In this document: piece after piece, positions 18,888 to 30,051 of the stretch
How the letters are laid out: each line of letters opens with the position of its first letter
Position numbering within the stretch: position 1 is the stretch's first letter
DNA from: Sphingobacteriales bacterium
GTDB taxonomy: Bacteria; Bacteroidota; Bacteroidia; Chitinophagales; Chitinophagaceae
Assembly (NCBI GenBank): GCA_016192105.1
Contig: JACPUV010000026.1
Coordinates: 124,001-188,000 of the forward strand
Reading direction: 5' to 3'
DNA length: 64,000 nucleotides
Made by a program: the position numbers and the translations under genes
Notes under the pieces: generated by a model
The model's input: only the letters and a program-made list of their open reading frames with translations
Database searches by the model: none
What the model was told of the DNA's origin: nothing

Positions 18888-19276
18888 TATTCCGGTTGAT
18901 TTTTTTCAAAATTTTTCAGGCAATACCCGCTTACAATTTCAGGTACAAGGGAAAAATCATTTGATTTATCCAGGAAATAACGGGCCCCCAGTTCTGTACA
19001 CTGGTCACGGTAATACCCGTCCGAATGATTGGTGAGCATGATCACTTCCGCATCCGCCTGCTTTTCCCGGATATATTTAAGAAGTTCAATCCCGTTCTTC
19101 CCGGGCATATTGATATCCAGTAAAACAATATCCTGTGAAGCGGCAGCCAGTTGTTCCTGCGCACTGGCGTAATCGGAAGCCGTAAAAATTTGTTTGGGGA
19201 CCTTCACCTCTTCGAGCAGGCTGATCATCCTTTTGGTAAAATTCAGGTTGTCATCAACGATCAGTATATGGAGCAC
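18887..19276 (-). CDS. Single-domain response regulator (receiver only)
   Basis: A 129-residue CheY-like receiver without an output domain. The acidic pair is in ILIVDDN, the phospho-acceptor Asp in IVLLDINMPGKNG, the conserved Thr in VIMLTNH, and the Lys in FLDKSND. It may act as a phosphate shuttle or sink, or bind a partner directly. First gene of a two-gene unit with the kinase that overlaps it. An inverted repeat lies about 90 bases upstream. Confidence 0.92.
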   Translation of the reverse strand: MLHILIVDDNLNFTKRMISLLEEVKVPKQIFTASDYASAQEQLAAASQDIVLLDINMPGKNGIELLKYIREKQADAEVIMLTNHSDGYYRDQCTELGARYFLDKSNDFSLVPEIVSGYCLKNFEKNQPE

Positions 19277-19362
19277 AGCTTTCAGGACAGGAAGGGGTTT
19301 TATATACGCTGCAAATAACGAATAATACCCTCAAAGCTGCTGTAATACAAACCACTGTAAAT

Positions 19363-19382
19363 TTGTAGAATAATAGCTACAA
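19363..19382. promoter_or_regulatory. Inverted repeat upstream of the receiver-kinase unit
   Basis: TTGTAG (19363-19368) and CTACAA (19377-19382) form a perfect six-base inverted repeat with an eight-base spacer, in the 117-base gap between the LuxR regulator gene and the single-domain receiver gene. Size and spacing suit a dimeric LuxR/NarL-type regulator. A similar TGTAGAA core occurs at 26049-26055, upstream of the other regulator gene. Confidence 0.4.
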
Positions 19383-19393
19383 CTGGACTGTTG

Positions 19394-20029
19394 TCAGATA
19401 AGACGGGCTTCAATGGCATAGCGGGCCAGTTCCGCATTGCTCTTCATTTTCATTTTTTCCATGATCCGGGAACGGTAGGTACTGACCGTGGTGGAACTCA
19501 GGGAGAGTTGTATGGCAATCTCAGAAATGGTTTTCCCGGATGCCAGCAGTTTAAAAACATCAAACTCCCGGTCGGAAAGTTCTTCGTGCAGGGCTTTCGC
19601 AGATTCACTGTTGACGGATTCCGCCAGTTTCTCTGCCAGGGAAAGGGTGATATAGCGTTTTCCTTTTATTACCGTTTCAATCGCCCTGACAATATCGTCA
19701 TGGATGGTTTCTTTGGTCAGGTATCCGGCTGCCCCTGATTTTAATACCCGCAGGGCATACTGATCCTCCGGATACATGCTCATGATCAGTACCGGCAGCC
19801 CGGGTGCGATCTCCCGGATCTGCATGATTGCATCAAGGCCGCTGCGGCCGGGCATGTTCATGTCACATACCACCACATCCCATTCTTCTTCCTGGTTGAT
19901 GATCTCACTGATCAGTTCCTCCACATTGGAAGCCTCTCCAATCCTGGCAAAAGGATAATGCTCAAGCAGCAACTGCTTCATTCCCCTCCTGACAATGGCG
20001 TGATCATCTGCGATCAGAATCCGGATCAT
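19394..20029 (-). CDS. LuxR/NarL-family response regulator
   Basis: A 211-residue regulator: N-terminal receiver (phospho-acceptor Asp in VVVCDMNMPGRSG, Lys in YLTKETIHD) and C-terminal LuxR-type helix-turn-helix (about residues 145-205, LSDREFDVFKLLASG then TVSTYRSRIMEKM). It follows the giant kinase gene by 18 bases, so it is very likely that kinase's cognate regulator. DNA-binding transcription factor; targets unknown. Confidence 0.95.
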   Translation of the reverse strand: MIRILIADDHAIVRRGMKQLLLEHYPFARIGEASNVEELISEIINQEEEWDVVVCDMNMPGRSGLDAIMQIREIAPGLPVLIMSMYPEDQYALRVLKSGAAGYLTKETIHDDIVRAIETVIKGKRYITLSLAEKLAESVNSESAKALHEELSDREFDVFKLLASGKTISEIAIQLSLSSTTVSTYRSRIMEKMKMKSNAELARYAIEARLI

Positions 20030-20047
20030 ACAATTTTCTCCTGTTTG

Positions 20048-23000
20048 TTATGCAAATTTACTGACAGGTACCGATACTACCACAGTTGTTCCTTCACCCG
20101 GAATGCTCCGGATCTCGTATCGGCCGCCCATCATTTCACTTCGTTCTTTCATCCCCAGGATACCCAGGGTCTTTTTCTCCGCCACCCGAGTAAGGTCGAA
20201 CCCCTTCCCGTCATCTTTTATGGTCATTACCAACTGGCCCTGTTCTTCTTTTAATTCCACTGATACCTTTTTTGCCGATGAGTGCCGTACTACATTCGTC
20301 AGGGATTCCTGGAAAATCCGGAACAGGGCCGTTTTGGCAGTATCCGGAACGGGGATCTCATCCTGCGGGGCCGATAAACCGGTTTTAATTCCGGCTCTCT
20401 TTTCAAATTCTCCCAACTGCCATTCCATCGCGGCGATCAGTCCCAGGTCGTCCAGCAGGCTGGGCCTTAACTGCGAAGAGATCCGGCGTACCGACTGCAC
20501 CGTCTCGTCCAGCATGATCAACAAATCTTTCAACCGCAGGTTCACCTTTTCATCAACTCCCTGGAACCGTTTATTCAGCCAGGCGATATCCATTTTCAGA
20601 ACGGTCAGCTGCTGTCCCAGTTCATCGTGGATTTCCCGGGCAATATTCGCCCGTTCTTCTTCCCGGATATTCTGCAGGTGGGCGGTCAGGTTGCGGATCG
20701 CTTTATAAGAGGATTTTAATTCTTCTTCTGCCCTGATCCGCTCGGTCATATCCCGCACCACCGAAAGGAAACGGCCATCCGGTAGTTGCTGTGACCGGAC
20801 TTCGGTGACCACCACGGACCCATCCTTTCTTCTCATTCTCCGGATCTTCACCGTGGAGCCCCCCGCACTGAGCACATCATACCGGACCGGGTTTTCTTCT
20901 ATTTCTTCGGGGAGCAGGAGCTGGTCCAGGCGCATGCCCGCTAACTCCTCCCGGGTATAACCCAGTAAGCGGCAGGAAGAAGTATTGGTATCCAGTATAT
21001 TTCCTTTTTCATCATACAGGGCAATGGTATCCGCGGCCTGTTCTACCAGGGTCCGGTACTTTTCCTCGCTGAAACGAACCGCCAGTTCCGCTTTTTTCCG
21101 TTCGGTGATATCACGGGTTACCCCAAGCACACTGACCACATCCCCGGCCGTATTCCGGAACGGCACCACATTCATTTCGCACCACCTCTTATTCTGTTTT
21201 AATGTGATCATTTCGTATTCTACGGCACCCGCCTTCCCGCCAAAAGCGTCCCGGATGGTTTCCTCGGCCTTCATTTTATATTTATCCGCAATAAAGGGCA
21301 GCACACTCCGGCCCAGTATTTCGCCCATCTGATCTGTTTCCAGCATCAGGAGGCCCGCTTTATTGATATCCAGAAAACAACCATCCCTGTCAATGAGTTT
21401 GATGCATTCCGGATCGGTATCAAGGATGGTCCGCAACCGCATTTCGCTTTCTTCAATTTTCCGTTGTGCCGCATAAACGGGTGTCATATCGGTCATAGAC
21501 CCGATCATACGGACAGCTATACCCGATTCATTGCGTATGATGAATCCGCGATCCAGAAAATGCAGGTAACCGCCATCAGGTTTCAGGTACCGGTACTCAT
21601 CTCTCCATACGGTATTCTTTCCCCTGATTGCCTGGTTCGCATTCTGCCGGATCCGGTCCCGCTCATCGGGGTGAATGCGGTTATACCATTCATCGATACC
21701 CACAATTTCCTTCTCTTTCTGATAGCCCAGGCTGGAATAATAATTATCGTTCCACCACAATTCATTGGTTTGAAGGTTCCAGTCCCATACAATGTCACTG
21801 GTGGCTTTCGATACAACCTGGAACCTGGCATTGGACTCCACCAGTCCTGCTTCCGCCCTGCGTTGTTCCGTGACATCCTCCGCGTAACCATACTCTGTCT
21901 GTTTGCCATCGGGACCGGTGATCACATTGATCCGTGCCGCGATCCAGCGGGTGTCTCCCTGCGGCCGGTTGATCCGGTAATCGATTCTTACCTGCTTATT
22001 GCCCGATAGCCCTTCGTAAATACGGGTCAGCTCTTCCCTGTCGTCCGGGTGTACCGAAAGAAGAAAGTCAGCAGGGTTATGATACAGGTCCCGGCATTTT
22101 CTTCCCCAGACCGTTTCATAGGAAGGACTGATATAAAGCGTTTGCCTTGTATGAAGGTCGTTTACCCAATAAACCCCGGAAATATTCTCCACCAGGTTCC
22201 GGAAACGTTTTTGCGATTTAATAAGTTCCGCCCCGGCTTCTTTCAACGCTGTAATATCCGTATGCGTCCCCAGCATCCGGAGTGCCTTACCCGACGGGTC
22301 ATAAGCAACGATCTTACCGGTTGAAAGGATCCATATCCATTCGCCGTTCTTTTTCTGTTGCCTGAACTCCTGGCTGAATTCAGTTGTTTTCCCCGATATA
22401 TAATCAGTAAATGCTTTTGTAGTGGCGTCCCGGTCATCCGGGTGCAGCCGGTTTAGCCAGCTTTCTTTTGTTTCGTAAAATGAAGTTGGCTCATAGCCCA
22501 GCATCAAGGCATATTGTTCATTGACGACTGTTTCATTCGTTTGTAAATTCAGGTCATACAATCCCTGTTTGGCCGCTTCCATGGAGAGGCGCAGGCGTTG
22601 CTCACTTTCCCGGAGCTGTTCTTCCGAGTGTTTCCGGGCTGTTATATCCATCATACTGCCGGTCATACGTACCGGGCGGCCTTCGGGGTCCCGCTCAATA
22701 TAGCAACGGTCAAACAGGTACACATAATCGCCCCCTTCCCTGCGGAACCGGTACTCCGAAATAAATACATTTGTATCAGATGCAAGCGAGGCTTCCTGCC
22801 GGTTGATGATGTGGTCCCTGTCCTCCGGATGGATATGACTTCGCCAGGTAACTTCGTCCGGTACAGGGTCGCCCGGTTTTAATCCATATAAGAGCTGGTG
22901 CATTTCATTCGCCCATTTCCGGCCGGTCGGAATTTCCCAATCCCAGATTGCATCATTGGTGGTACGGGAGATCATCTCGAATCGCTGATTTGACTGGCGG

Positions 23001-25219
23001 ATCTCCTCTTCGATCCTTTTCCGTTCTGTTACATCCCGGATAATCAGCCCGGTCCGTTTTTGGCCATACGCATCAATGAAAATGGCTGAACTGAATTCAC
23101 CGGGGAATTTTGTTCCGTCCTTCCGGATAAAATTCAGTTCCCCGCTTAAATATTCTTTCTGCTGTTCTGCCCCGAACAGGTTTTCTATCCGCTTATCGGT
23201 GGGATCCATAACGCCCTTCCTTCCCGTTTTGATAATTTCTTCTTCCGACATGCCGAACATCCGGCAGGCGGCGGGGTTCGCAGCCAGGATTCCTCCGCCA
23301 GGTGAAGACAGCAGGATCCCATCCATACTGTATTCGAAGAAGGCCCGGTATTTCGCTTCGCTTTCCTTGACTTCATTCTCCGCTTTTTTAATTTCCGTGA
23401 TCAGCCGGCCTTCGATCAGCAGCATTTGTGTTTCCCCGTCAGCACCGGGTACCGGTTTAATGGAAAAATCAAACACTTCCATTTCCTTGCCGGGCATCTG
23501 GATGGTCCCTTCATACCGTACAAATTCACCGGCAACAGCCCGGGCAATGGCCGCTCTTAACCTCCGGGTTCGTTCGGTACGTTCGCCCTCATCCTGCCAT
23601 AAGCGGATTTCCCAAAAAGGCTTATTGACGATATCCTCATTCCGGTAACCGGTTATTTCCAATGCTGTTTTGTTGACTTCCAGTACAGTGCCCTGTTTAT
23701 CCAGCAGGCATACCAGTTGCAACTGCGTGTTGAAAATAGCCCTGAACCGGTTTTCACTTTCCTGTAATTCCGACTCTGCTGCCTTCCGGGCTGTAATATC
23801 CCTGGTGCCGATAAAGGCCCCCGTGATATTTCCTTTTTCTCCCCTGACCGGGTTATATGTAATGTTTACCCATTTGATTTCATCCTTCAGGTCCAGCCGG
23901 GTTTCGTATTCAATAAATGCTCCCTCAAATGTCTTTTTATAATTCGCCAGGATCATTTGCTTCTTTTCGGCCGGTATCTTTTCCGTTACAATATCACCCG
24001 TTCTTACCAGCTTACCCCAGGCTCTTGCCAGGCTGTATTCTGCCATTCTGCTGATCAGGATAACCCGGTAGTCAAGGTCGATCACATAAAACTCACTGAC
24101 AGCGCTGTCGAGCATCTGCCGGAGTTTTTCTTCCCCCTTCCTTATATCTTCGGTTTTCTCCCTGACTTTTTCCGCCAGCTCATGATTGAATGCATAAATC
24201 AGTTTCTCTGCCAGTTTTCGCTGCGTGATATCCCGGACAACAGAAACAAAACCGGTTACCTGTCCCTGGTGATCCCGCAGGGCGGTCATGGAAACATGGC
24301 AGAAAATACTTTTCCCGTCACGGGTATAGTCATTTGACTCAAATTCCGCTGTGCCCTTTTCAGCCATCTCTTTTTTGATCTTCTCATCTCCCTGCTCCCG
24401 GACCCCGCTGCGAACAAGCGCGCTGATCTTTTTTCCAACCGCCTCTGCCGCGGTATAGCCATATATATTTTCGGCTCCTTTGTTCCAGGTTACAATGTGC
24501 TGTTCGCTATTGATAGAGATGATGGCATCACTGGTTCGCTCGGTCAGACTGGCCAGGTAGGCGATCCTGTCCTCATATGCTTTTTTTCGCTTCAGGTCAC
24601 GCAGGATACTAAAAAATAGCAGGGAAGCCACGATGATAAACCCCGCGCTAAGCAGGACAAAGAGACGGGCCGTGGTGGTGGCAGCCGTTTCCCGGGAGGT
24701 ATTCGAAGCATTCAGCACAACCCGGTCCGTTGTTTCCAGGGACCCTATCAGGTGCCGGATACTATCCATGATCTCTTTTCCCCGGTCGGACCGAACCAAT
24801 TGAAGCGCTGAATCAATCCTATTCCTTTTCACCATCCCTTCGGCCATAACGGCCAACTCCAGTTTCCGGTTCGTCAGCCGGACCAGCAATTCAAGGGTAT
24901 CCCTGCGGCGGGGATAATTGACCCGCATCTTTAAAATAGCAGTAGTATCGGCCCCCAGGTTCCGGATGGCCTGCTTATACGGTGACAGGAATGCACGGTT
25001 TCCTGAAATAAGAAAGCCCCTGTTCGCCGTTTCAATATCCTGTACATCATCCAGCAGGTTCTCTACTACTTTCAGGGACTGTAATGTTTTGTTGACTTCG
25101 CCGGTTTCAAACCGGGCTTTTTTCATATTGGCCCAGGAATACCAGGCAATAAAGGAAACAAGTGCAAAAGAAATGATTACACCAAGGGTGATACTCTGAC
25201 GGGTATAGAATCGATTCAT
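20048..25219 (-). CDS. Giant multi-PAS hybrid-less sensor histidine kinase with CHASE3
   Basis: A 1723-residue membrane kinase. An N-terminal helix (about residues 10-30), a CHASE3-like extracytoplasmic domain (about 30-185) and a second membrane helix (about 190-210) are followed by ten consecutive PAS/PAC units from about residue 225 to 1495. At least four of them are PAS_3-type with HPEDR or HPDDR motifs. It ends in a HisKA_3 domain (His in IAREIHDELGQQL) and HATPase_c (FQESLTNVVRHS, DDGKGFD). No receiver domain is fused. The PAS array suggests integration of several signals or a redundant, expanding repeat. Flanked on the same strand by two LuxR-type regulator genes. Confidence 0.93.
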   Translation of the reverse strand: MNRFYTRQSITLGVIISFALVSFIAWYSWANMKKARFETGEVNKTLQSLKVVENLLDDVQDIETANRGFLISGNRAFLSPYKQAIRNLGADTTAILKMRVNYPRRRDTLELLVRLTNRKLELAVMAEGMVKRNRIDSALQLVRSDRGKEIMDSIRHLIGSLETTDRVVLNASNTSRETAATTTARLFVLLSAGFIIVASLLFFSILRDLKRKKAYEDRIAYLASLTERTSDAIISINSEQHIVTWNKGAENIYGYTAAEAVGKKISALVRSGVREQGDEKIKKEMAEKGTAEFESNDYTRDGKSIFCHVSMTALRDHQGQVTGFVSVVRDITQRKLAEKLIYAFNHELAEKVREKTEDIRKGEEKLRQMLDSAVSEFYVIDLDYRVILISRMAEYSLARAWGKLVRTGDIVTEKIPAEKKQMILANYKKTFEGAFIEYETRLDLKDEIKWVNITYNPVRGEKGNITGAFIGTRDITARKAAESELQESENRFRAIFNTQLQLVCLLDKQGTVLEVNKTALEITGYRNEDIVNKPFWEIRLWQDEGERTERTRRLRAAIARAVAGEFVRYEGTIQMPGKEMEVFDFSIKPVPGADGETQMLLIEGRLITEIKKAENEVKESEAKYRAFFEYSMDGILLSSPGGGILAANPAACRMFGMSEEEIIKTGRKGVMDPTDKRIENLFGAEQQKEYLSGELNFIRKDGTKFPGEFSSAIFIDAYGQKRTGLIIRDVTERKRIEEEIRQSNQRFEMISRTTNDAIWDWEIPTGRKWANEMHQLLYGLKPGDPVPDEVTWRSHIHPEDRDHIINRQEASLASDTNVFISEYRFRREGGDYVYLFDRCYIERDPEGRPVRMTGSMMDITARKHSEEQLRESEQRLRLSMEAAKQGLYDLNLQTNETVVNEQYALMLGYEPTSFYETKESWLNRLHPDDRDATTKAFTDYISGKTTEFSQEFRQQKKNGEWIWILSTGKIVAYDPSGKALRMLGTHTDITALKEAGAELIKSQKRFRNLVENISGVYWVNDLHTRQTLYISPSYETVWGRKCRDLYHNPADFLLSVHPDDREELTRIYEGLSGNKQVRIDYRINRPQGDTRWIAARINVITGPDGKQTEYGYAEDVTEQRRAEAGLVESNARFQVVSKATSDIVWDWNLQTNELWWNDNYYSSLGYQKEKEIVGIDEWYNRIHPDERDRIRQNANQAIRGKNTVWRDEYRYLKPDGGYLHFLDRGFIIRNESGIAVRMIGSMTDMTPVYAAQRKIEESEMRLRTILDTDPECIKLIDRDGCFLDINKAGLLMLETDQMGEILGRSVLPFIADKYKMKAEETIRDAFGGKAGAVEYEMITLKQNKRWCEMNVVPFRNTAGDVVSVLGVTRDITERKKAELAVRFSEEKYRTLVEQAADTIALYDEKGNILDTNTSSCRLLGYTREELAGMRLDQLLLPEEIEENPVRYDVLSAGGSTVKIRRMRRKDGSVVVTEVRSQQLPDGRFLSVVRDMTERIRAEEELKSSYKAIRNLTAHLQNIREEERANIAREIHDELGQQLTVLKMDIAWLNKRFQGVDEKVNLRLKDLLIMLDETVQSVRRISSQLRPSLLDDLGLIAAMEWQLGEFEKRAGIKTGLSAPQDEIPVPDTAKTALFRIFQESLTNVVRHSSAKKVSVELKEEQGQLVMTIKDDGKGFDLTRVAEKKTLGILGMKERSEMMGGRYEIRSIPGEGTTVVVSVPVSKFA

Positions 25220-25266
25220 GCGAACCGGGTTAGCTGCTCCTGTTGCGAAAGCGCAGCGTGATCCTT

Positions 25267-25902
25267 TTAAAGTCCGTGCACGTTGATAAAGTTAACCAGT
25301 GCGGCGGTATTTTTCAGGCTTAACTTTTTTAAAATATTATACCGGTGTACTTCCACTGTTTTCAGGGAAATGTCCAGGCGAAGTGCAATTTCCTTGGAAG
25401 ACAATCCTTCCTTGATCAGTTGCACAATATCCAGTTCTCTCCTTGAGAGTACGTTCATATCCGGCGTTCCTCCTTCGTCCTCCAGTTCCTGCTGGGCCAG
25501 GATGTTCTTTACCTCCTCGCAGATATATTTTTTCCCGCCGTAAACTTCCACGATCGAATTGATCAGCTCGTCCTTGGAAGAATTTTTGGTTACATAACCC
25601 ATCGCGCCGATCTGCAGCATCCGCCTGGCATAGGCCGGCATCGAGTGCATCGATATCCCGATGATCTTTGAACCGGGCGAAAACTTGCGTACCAGTTTGG
25701 TTGCTTCGAACCCGTTTACCGGGGTCATATTTATATCCATTAATACAATATCCGGCTTTCGGGTACGGGCTATTTCTACAGCCTCATCCGCATTACTGGT
25801 TTCCCCGATTACCAGGAAACGACCGTCGCTGTTAAGGATAAACGACCAGGAATCCCTGATCAATTTGTGGTCATCAACAAGCAGAATAGTGATTTTACCC
25901 AT
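25267..25902 (-). CDS. LuxR/NarL-family response regulator
   Basis: A 211-residue response regulator with receiver (ILLVDDHK; Asp in IVLMDINMTPVNG; Lys in YVTKNSSKD) and C-terminal LuxR helix-turn-helix (LSRRELDIVQLIKEG, TVEVHRYNILKKL). It is the first gene of the run, 47 bases before the giant kinase, and has a 427-base gene-free region upstream in which regulatory DNA is expected. Confidence 0.95.
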   Translation of the reverse strand: MGKITILLVDDHKLIRDSWSFILNSDGRFLVIGETSNADEAVEIARTRKPDIVLMDINMTPVNGFEATKLVRKFSPGSKIIGISMHSMPAYARRMLQIGAMGYVTKNSSKDELINSIVEVYGGKKYICEEVKNILAQQELEDEGGTPDMNVLSRRELDIVQLIKEGLSSKEIALRLDISLKTVEVHRYNILKKLSLKNTAALVNFINVHGL

Positions 25903-26329
25903 AGGAATGGTGGTTTGCTTTGAAATTTCAAGGTTTTTTGCATAGAAAAATTAAGTAAAATTCCACTGAAAATTGCATAAAACATTGTCTGTTAGTCGTT
26001 TTCCGGAATAAAAAAATAAATTTTAAGTAAAACCCCTTAGCTACGGTATGTAGAAATACGATTTTTCTTATCCGTGGACTTATAGTTGACGCCCGAAAAA
26101 CTTAAAAAAAAATAAAGGATAACGCTCAAAAAAACTCCGGGAAGGTCCAAATTCAGGGCGATCATCCGGGTGAGCGTAAAACAGGTGCTGTTTCGTTGTC
26201 CGGGCCGGAAATAATTTTCCCGGAGCTCACGAAGAAGGATACACGAATCTACTCATCCATCCAGCTACCCGGGACAGATCGCGCCAGCTCCCGGCGGTCA
26301 GGCATCCGCCCGCAAAGGGAACAAAAAAA
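25903..26329. other. Gene-free region, AT-rich, likely regulatory
   Basis: No ORF worth reporting on either strand. The 25920-26130 part is markedly AT-rich with A- and T-runs, unlike the surrounding coding DNA. It holds TATGTAGAAATACG at 26047-26060, resembling the core of the inverted repeat at 19363-19382. The region lies upstream of the minus-strand regulator gene and downstream of the GH97 gene. No perfect -7 box was found. Confidence 0.6.
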
Positions 26330-28453
<2,124 letters not shown>

Positions 28454-28696
28454 TCACTACTTTTATAAAATGACGGGTTTACCAGCGCAGCCAGGGAGAA
28501 ACAATCCAACTTTCCCGGGTCTCCGTTTATCCGGCCTGCCAATGAGAATATGAATATAGGTAAAATTATAAAGGATTTTGTTTAGCCGGAATGTATCGAA
28601 GAACCATTCATCATTTTTACTCCTTCCGGATTTTTAAATCACAGACGGGGGTACAGCCGGATGCAGCAGATCGGAGAAAACATTCCCTGCGGAAGT

Positions 28697-28730
28697 AAAA
28701 TAAAAAGACCCACACTGATTCGTGCAGGTC
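28697..28730 (-). terminator. Intrinsic terminator of the tmRNA gene
   Basis: On the minus strand GACCTGCAC pairs with GTGTGGGTC (two G-U pairs) around GAATCA, followed by TTTTTATTTT, starting eight bases past the mature tmRNA 3' end. Confidence 0.85.
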
Positions 28731-28737
28731 CTGTTCG

Positions 28738-29105
28738 TGGAGGCGACCGGGATCGAACCGGTGTCCAAACATATTCTTCAAAAGCTTTCTACATGTTTAT
28801 TTTGTTTTGGATTGTCGGGAATGAACTGGAAACAAACAACCGATTCATTCCGTAGCTGGATAGGCTTAAGCAACCGGCACAGCCTGGGGTTGCAGCAACC
28901 TGTTTTGTTTTTGAGTCGGCGGCGGGGCTTGGTAACTGGTCAACCGGCCCGGCGGCCCTAATGACTACTTAATCACTGATTAGGCAGCCATGGCATACTG
29001 TGTATTGCCATTTATAGTTTTCGTATTCAGATTCAACTGCTAATTACGCAACGCAGTACATGCTTACACTTCCAAAGAGCTACGCTGTCAAAACCAAACG
29101 CCCCC
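28738..29105 (-). ncRNA. ssrA: Transfer-messenger RNA (tmRNA)
   Basis: Rescues stalled ribosomes and tags the unfinished protein for degradation. The 5' GGGGGCG (ending at 29105) pairs with 3' CGCCTCC (28739-28745) as a seven-base acceptor stem; the T-arm GGTTCGATCC and the 5' GTTTTGACAGCGTAGCTC-like region are typical. The tag frame (28980-29009 on the minus strand) starts at a GGC resume codon and reads GNTQYAMAA before TAA. After the discriminator A the gene reads CGA, not CCA, so the CCA end must be added enzymatically. Length of about 368 bases is normal. A TACCTTTG promoter box lies just upstream. Confidence 0.96.
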
Positions 29106-29115
29106 GGGGGGATAA

Positions 29116-29123
29116 CAAAGGTA
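29116..29123 (-). promoter_or_regulatory. Bacteroidota -7 promoter box of tmRNA (TACCTTTG)
   Basis: Exact TAnnTTTG match on the minus strand, eleven bases from the mature tmRNA 5' end, leaving room for a very short 5' leader removed by RNase P. The -33 region is weak. Confidence 0.65.
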
Positions 29124-29176
29124 GTAATTTTAGAAATGATGTTGAAAATGTTGTTTTAGTACAGTTGATTCAGTCG

Positions 29177-29202
29177 GTAGTCGGGAGTTAGTAGTCGGGA
29201 GT
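29177..29202. repeat. Dispersed intergenic repeat, copy 1 (tandem AGTCGGGAGT)
   Basis: GTAGTCGGGAGT occurs twice in tandem. The 24 bases at 29179-29202 recur exactly, in inverted orientation, at 31961-31984. Non-coding; it looks like a small dispersed intergenic repeat of this genome. Confidence 0.75.
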
Positions 29203-29273
29203 GAACAGCCAGTAATCCTTACAACTTTAAGCGTAAAAAAGAAAGGTTATTCTCTTATTGAAAATTATGTAAT

Positions 29274-29885
29274 TTATAAATCAGCTACGTTAATCCGTGC
29301 ACAGTATTGGGTTTCACAGCCGTTGGGCAAAGTGATTTGCAGGCAAACAGTGAAATGGCCTCCATTCGGAAAATCAATCCGGGGATCCCATAGCCGGCTA
29401 TAGGATTGTCCATCCACATACCAATTGAATTTTGCCCCTTTGGGTAGTCCACCCGGCGTAGTGTTGGTGAAGAGAACAGTTGTGCCACCCAATAATTGTT
29501 CAGTAAGCGGATCATATTTGTATTGTTGCCATTTGAAAGAAGGTTTGACATCACATACCATCGGGCAGGCTGTTTTTACATCAGTAAAAAATGAATCAGT
29601 TCTGACCACTGCCCCGTCTTTATCCAGCTTTATCCGAAAATGTTTCACTTTATATACACCGCATTCATCATATACATGCACAGGTGTATTTAATTCGCTT
29701 ATCCGGCCATCTCCAAACAACCATAAATGCCGCTCAGTGGCTGAATCTTCAGAAACCTGTATGTGAAAGCGAACAGTATCCCTGAATGAAGATGTCGTAA
29801 ATTCAGCAGGCTGCTGCGTGGTTTTCTGAGCCATTAAAGTTTCTGAAAACAACACGGCAAAAAAATAGAAGTACAAAATTCTCAT
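29274..29885 (-). CDS. Secreted PKD-like protein, 203 aa
   Basis: A signal peptide (cleavage near LMAQ) precedes about 180 residues with two immunoglobulin-like/PKD-type segments. The first has LFGDGRISELNTPVHVYDECGVYKV, recognisable by the GDG and HVY-G-Y pattern. The second is in CDVKPSFKWQQYKYDP and resembles a repeat of it. No catalytic motif. PKD domains usually bind carbohydrate or protein at the cell surface. The gene is more AT-rich than its neighbours and lies between two copies of an inverted 24-base repeat. Function unknown. Confidence 0.75.
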   Translation of the reverse strand: MRILYFYFFAVLFSETLMAQKTTQQPAEFTTSSFRDTVRFHIQVSEDSATERHLWLFGDGRISELNTPVHVYDECGVYKVKHFRIKLDKDGAVVRTDSFFTDVKTACPMVCDVKPSFKWQQYKYDPLTEQLLGGTTVLFTNTTPGGLPKGAKFNWYVDGQSYSRLWDPRIDFPNGGHFTVCLQITLPNGCETQYCARINVADL

Positions 29886-30051
29886 AGATTAATGGTTTAT
29901 AGTAACGACTACTTCTAAAAATACACCAGCTTTATATATAAAAACTGATTTCCCGCTATCATTTGATTTTTAGCATTTCCTTAATCTGCCAGCAATTACC
30001 CTGCCTGAACAGAGCTCCTGTAATACCCCTACTTTTTTATAGATTTACCAA

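Noticed and set aside
28661..28961. Small plus-strand ORFs over the tmRNA
   Set aside because: The tmRNA gene with acceptor stem, tag frame and terminator accounts for the sequence.
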